From: Macrocystis pyrifera
Taxonomy: Eukaryota > Sar > Phaeophyceae > Laminariales > Laminariaceae
Length of the DNA: 64,000 nt
NCBI GenBank assembly: GCA_031763025.1
Contig: JASSKH010000022.1
Span: 468,628-532,627 of the forward strand
Direction: 5' to 3'
A model generated the notes under the pieces. The model saw only the letters and a list, made by a program, of their open reading frames with translations, was not told where the DNA came from and did no database searches. Shown here piece by piece: positions 60,493 to 64,000 of this stretch (its first letter is position 1; each line of letters starts with the position of its first letter). The position numbers and the translations under genes were made by a program.

Positions 60493-63400
60493 CGACCCTG
60501 AGACGGATCCGTCGGCCGCTTTCGAGCGAGAGGTCAGCGTTTTCGTGGATAATGCCGTCTAGCTAGGTATAAGAACTAGGTCGTCTGCTGATACCTCTGG
60601 CCTGCTGCTTCGATGACGAGCGGTGGTGCGAGGGTTGTCTGGTCTGTTAGAAGCGCTGTTTCTGACTTCTTTTCCGACACCGTGAGACCTGCTGCTTCGA
60701 TGACGGTCACTACGACTGTCATCATTTCGCGAGCCCTTCAGCCGACTTCGAGGCAATTCCTGCGTCGTCGGCGTGTAGCATGCCCCATATAGCCCTTCGC
60801 ACGCACGCCAACGGCTCCTGCTCCTCCGTGCCGGCTACTCCAGCATCACTGAGTTGGACCAAATCCCTTACGATGGCTTCGTCTGGGCTACAGCGTACTT
60901 TTAATAGTACGACGTGAAACGCAGCAGCGAAGAACACGTTGAACAGTAATCATAACGGTGATAGTACACAGCCTTGCTGCAGCCCCTGCGTGATATCAAA
61001 CCATTCCTAGTGCTCGCCGTCATCCGTAAAAACGCGAGCCCGCATGCCATCGTGGAAATTACGGATAATTCTCAGCATCTTGATTGGTACGCCAAAGGGT
61101 GTGACTACCTCCCATAGCAGCTCTCGGGTGATAGAGTGGTACGCTCTCTGCAGATCGAGGAAGCACACATACGTGGGGATTTTCCTCTGTCGCCCGAGCT
61201 CTTGCAACCGGTGCACCACGAACAGCATATCAATCGTTGATCGTGCGGGGGGGAAGCCGCACTGTTCCTCCAGGAGTAATTCCTCGGCCTCGCAGCAGTT
61301 GCTGAGGCGGGACGCGACGATTTCCAACAAAAAATTGCCTGCGTGGGCAACAAGCGAAATCCTTCTGTAGTTGTTGTAATCAGTTCGGTCGTTAATTTCG
61401 TGAAGGATCTTGATGATCGCATTTTTTCATTGCTGGGGGACTTTTCCTGTTACCCAAACATCGACAAGGATATTGTGAAAGCACTGGACGAATGCGGGGT
61501 GGTCGATTTTCAGGAGTTCGGCCGGGAGACCATCTGTCCCGACAGTTTTCCAGTTTGACATCCCCTTAAGTGCTTCCGTCATCTCGTCCATGGATGCTTC
61601 ATCTCCGAGCGACAGTTAAATAAAGCGGTCGCGGTGGCAAGAGGTCGATGATCGTGGGATCGAGTTTAAGCGATTTCGTGTTCAAGAGTTTGTGGTAAAA
61701 CCCTCCCCACCGTTCACGAATTCCCGCAACAGCGTGCCATCCTCGTCCCTAATGAACTGGTCGCTCCCCGCTTTAATCCCTTCCAATCCTACCGTACTCT
61801 TAAGGTGCTTGTAAAAGCCTCTATGGTTGTTGTTCGCGAGGACCCGTTCGATTTCGGCGAGGTACGCTTCGAAGTATGCATGCAGTCCTGCGGCAATCAC
61901 TTTCTGCAGGTTCGCACATGCAGATCTCAGTGTCTTCCACGCAGTTCTATCCCGGGGGTGGGCACGCAAGAATTGTCGTGCATCCTCCCTCGCTGTCCAT
62001 GTTAATATGAATGCGACCAAGGTTTCGGCAGACTCACACCATCCATGTCTGTCTGCGGTGGCGACGTGGAGGGGGTGGTCCCTCTTTTTCGACCGCATCA
62101 ATAATAGCTGTAGCGAAAAACTCAACCATGCCAGACGTATTACGGGGCCGGATGAGCTAGCTGAGAGTGGAAATGACCCTCGCGACTACTCCTTCACGAC
62201 ACTTTTCATCGGACATAAAAATCTGCCTGTCGAACTCTCGGCGTTTTGTCGGTCACCGTCTCTATCTGTTGGGCGCAAAGTAACCACCGAGTCCGACTTT
62301 GATATGCAAGATGTTGTTATTTGAGTCGGCCTTAGCTGGGGCAGAAGGCTGTTGGACGACTTTAACATCTTGTACTCTAGGTCGATGGACTTGACGGGTT
62401 AGGATGTAATCGATCCTCTTACGGTCATTCGGGCTGGTGCCGTTGTGTGTATGCGACATCCCACCCTTGCGCGTGCTGAAAAAGGTGTTAGTGAGAGCTA
62501 ACTTGCAATTGGGGGCGAACGCCAGGAGTCGTTTGTCATTATCGTTGCGAACATCACGTCCATATGCTCCAAGCACTCTACTTCCATCATCACCGCACCC
62601 TTCCATCCTCTGTCCAGTTCGCGCCTTGGCATCCATCAGTACAAACAGACACTCTTTCGTCGGGATCTTTTCCACCAAGTCCTCCAGCTTCTGCCGGCAA
62701 ATACGTTTCAGTTCGGCGTCCTTGGTACAATCTGTTGGAGCATACGCAACGACGAAATTAACTGCCTCGCATTTGTTGGCCAGCTCAAAGCACACAGCCA
62801 TAAGCCGCTCGTCAATGAACTGGTGAGTGTACACACACTTATTGCACAATGATTCCTTGACAGCTGGACCTACTCCGTACAGTCCTTGCCAGGCAGCTGT
62901 TTTTTTCCTTACTTGAACTGAAAACGCGATACCCTGCCGCACGGAACGTCATGCTGCTGGGCCTCCGAGTTTCCTGCGGGCCAATGAGGTCACAGCCGAG
63001 TTGCCGTCCCTTCGCCAGTACACGCTCGTCATGTCCGTACCCGTTCTTCCCCTTTACAGCCAGCGTGCGCACATTGTAGGTCGCTACCGCCACAAGTGCC
63101 TCCTTCTGCATCTTTTTACGAGCTTCACGTGCTGCTTTCTTTGCCGGCCGACGTGAGGCTCGTCCCCGCCTTCTTTTTTCCTTTTTTAATTTATTTTTCT
63201 TCTCTGTAAGCGAAAATGGCTCTCCGTTTCGTAGCCCGGTACGCGCCTTTGGGTTTCCGTTGGCTGGGTGCAGCCGTCCCAGCCAACATCGACACTCCCA
63301 TCCTTCCTGTCATGCATGCATACCTACGCTGCGGCCAGCCCCTCCACTCCCCCGGCTGCCCACGTGGCGCTCTCTGCTGTGGTGATGTACCCGTCCCGCC

Positions 63401-63625
63401 TGAGGGATGAACTCCTTGGCGTTGAATATCACCACCACCCCACGCGGTCCTCAAAGCGAGCACAGGCCACCAGCCGGACCGCGCAAGGTTCCCTCTCTAC
63501 CCAGCCCGAAGCTCGATGCTCGTGTGACTGTCGCTAGACCGTTGCAGGTCCTGGCGGACTTCCTCGGCCCACCCCAAGGACGGGGCAGGCCGAAGATGGT
63601 GTACTCGTACAGCAGCAATGTTTCC

Positions 63626-63751
63626 TATTCCGGAGGACCACAGTAAATAGGACCTACCTGGTACTACGGTACAGACAAGCACCTACCTTCGTACATATTT
63701 CAATACTTCACCAACAATATTTGGTCCTATTTACAATGGTCCCCCGTACTA
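63626..63751 (-). mobile_element. MITE family M1, copy 15
   Basis: TA-TTCCGGAGGACCACAGTAAA at left, ATGGTCCCCCGTACTAG at right. The core is reversed and slightly longer than usual, including TACCTGGTA. It lies at the 5' edge of LINE L-A. Confidence 0.75.
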
Positions 63752-64000
63752 GGGATCTCCTCGAACTCCAGCTGGCAACGAGGGTCGGTTCCACTGCTTG
63801 GCTTATGTGTTCGTGCCGTTGTTGTACGCCCGACTGCTCCGTGTACCGTCGTGTGCCCACGGTTTGATAGAGGCCGGGCCCGTGTTTTTTTTTGTTTGTT
63901 TTTTTTTTTAACATCACTTTTACTTTCAAGCCTAACTCGTAAGAGGTTTTTACCCTCGACGATCTTCTGGACAAGCCGTGGTCACAGGTGTCGTCCCTTC
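63752..64000. other. No feature recognised at window end
   Basis: A poly-T stretch at about 63885-63910 and no supported gene. Confidence 0.35.

Larger units (their letters stand above)
59129..63600 (-). pseudogene. Near-full-length but broken RTE-like LINE (copy L-A)
   Basis: Read on the minus strand. An AP-like endonuclease comes first: ATYNVRTL and PQET near 63090-62960, a frameshift at about 62940, then VVAYAPTD, LFVLMDAKARTG and KRIDYIL. A linker follows (62125-61682), then RT motifs FLDLQRAYHSI (about 61150) and LHADDAG (about 60780; the usual Tyr is His), thumb VIGFQRRFRTDHTT (59640) and the C-terminal tail. Many stops and frameshifts. A 0.66-kb foreign segment (59835-60492) and a MITE (59299-59404) interrupt it. 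Upstream of 63110 the frame continues as a basic region. Confidence 0.8.

Overview
Organism and overall character. This is nuclear DNA of a eukaryote and is mostly non-coding. No bacterial gene organisation is visible. Recognisable genes are split into short exons (42-167 bp) by introns of 0.7-5 kb, and the rest is transposons, tandem repeats and long poly-G/poly-C tracts. The two cellular genes I can reconstruct are carbohydrate-sulfotransferase-like. Large families of such genes are known from brown algae and related ochrophytes, so a stramenopile, perhaps a brown alga, is my best guess. That is an inference, not something read from a marker gene.

Layout. 0-7.4 kb: no gene recognised; a dense cluster of small palindromic MITEs, (GGGTC)n arrays, a degenerate 130-180 bp tandem repeat and a 30-bp satellite-like array. 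7.5-12.8 kb: the 3' part of sulfotransferase paralog A (four exons). 13-20 kb: poly-C and a large system of 11-bp-periodic arrays, part of it arranged as inverted arms around about 19.4 kb. 20-25 kb: two copies of a terminal-inverted-repeat element and small dispersed repeats. 26-30.3 kb: a 5'-truncated LINE nested in the 3' UTR of another copy, next to a 100-N assembly gap. 31.1-45.0 kb: sulfotransferase paralog B, with six well-supported exons plus one tentative exon, in-phase junctions, and introns full of MITEs, microsatellites and homopolymers. 45-51 kb: dispersed repeats, MITEs and a 43-bp minisatellite with ATCGAT cores. 51.8 kb: a tRNA-like sequence. 52.7-63.6 kb: a nest of RTE-like LINE copies in both orientations, a Ty1/copia integrase fragment, further insertions and MITEs.

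How the parts relate. Paralogs A and B share exon order, exon phase and protein motifs, so they come from a gene duplication. The mobile DNA is mutually nested. One MITE sits in a LINE whose uninterrupted relative is also in this window, and comparing the two shows that the MITE duplicates a TA dinucleotide on insertion. LINE copies have landed inside the 3' UTRs of older copies. All recognisable LINE and copia reading frames are broken or truncated; no autonomous element is intact here.
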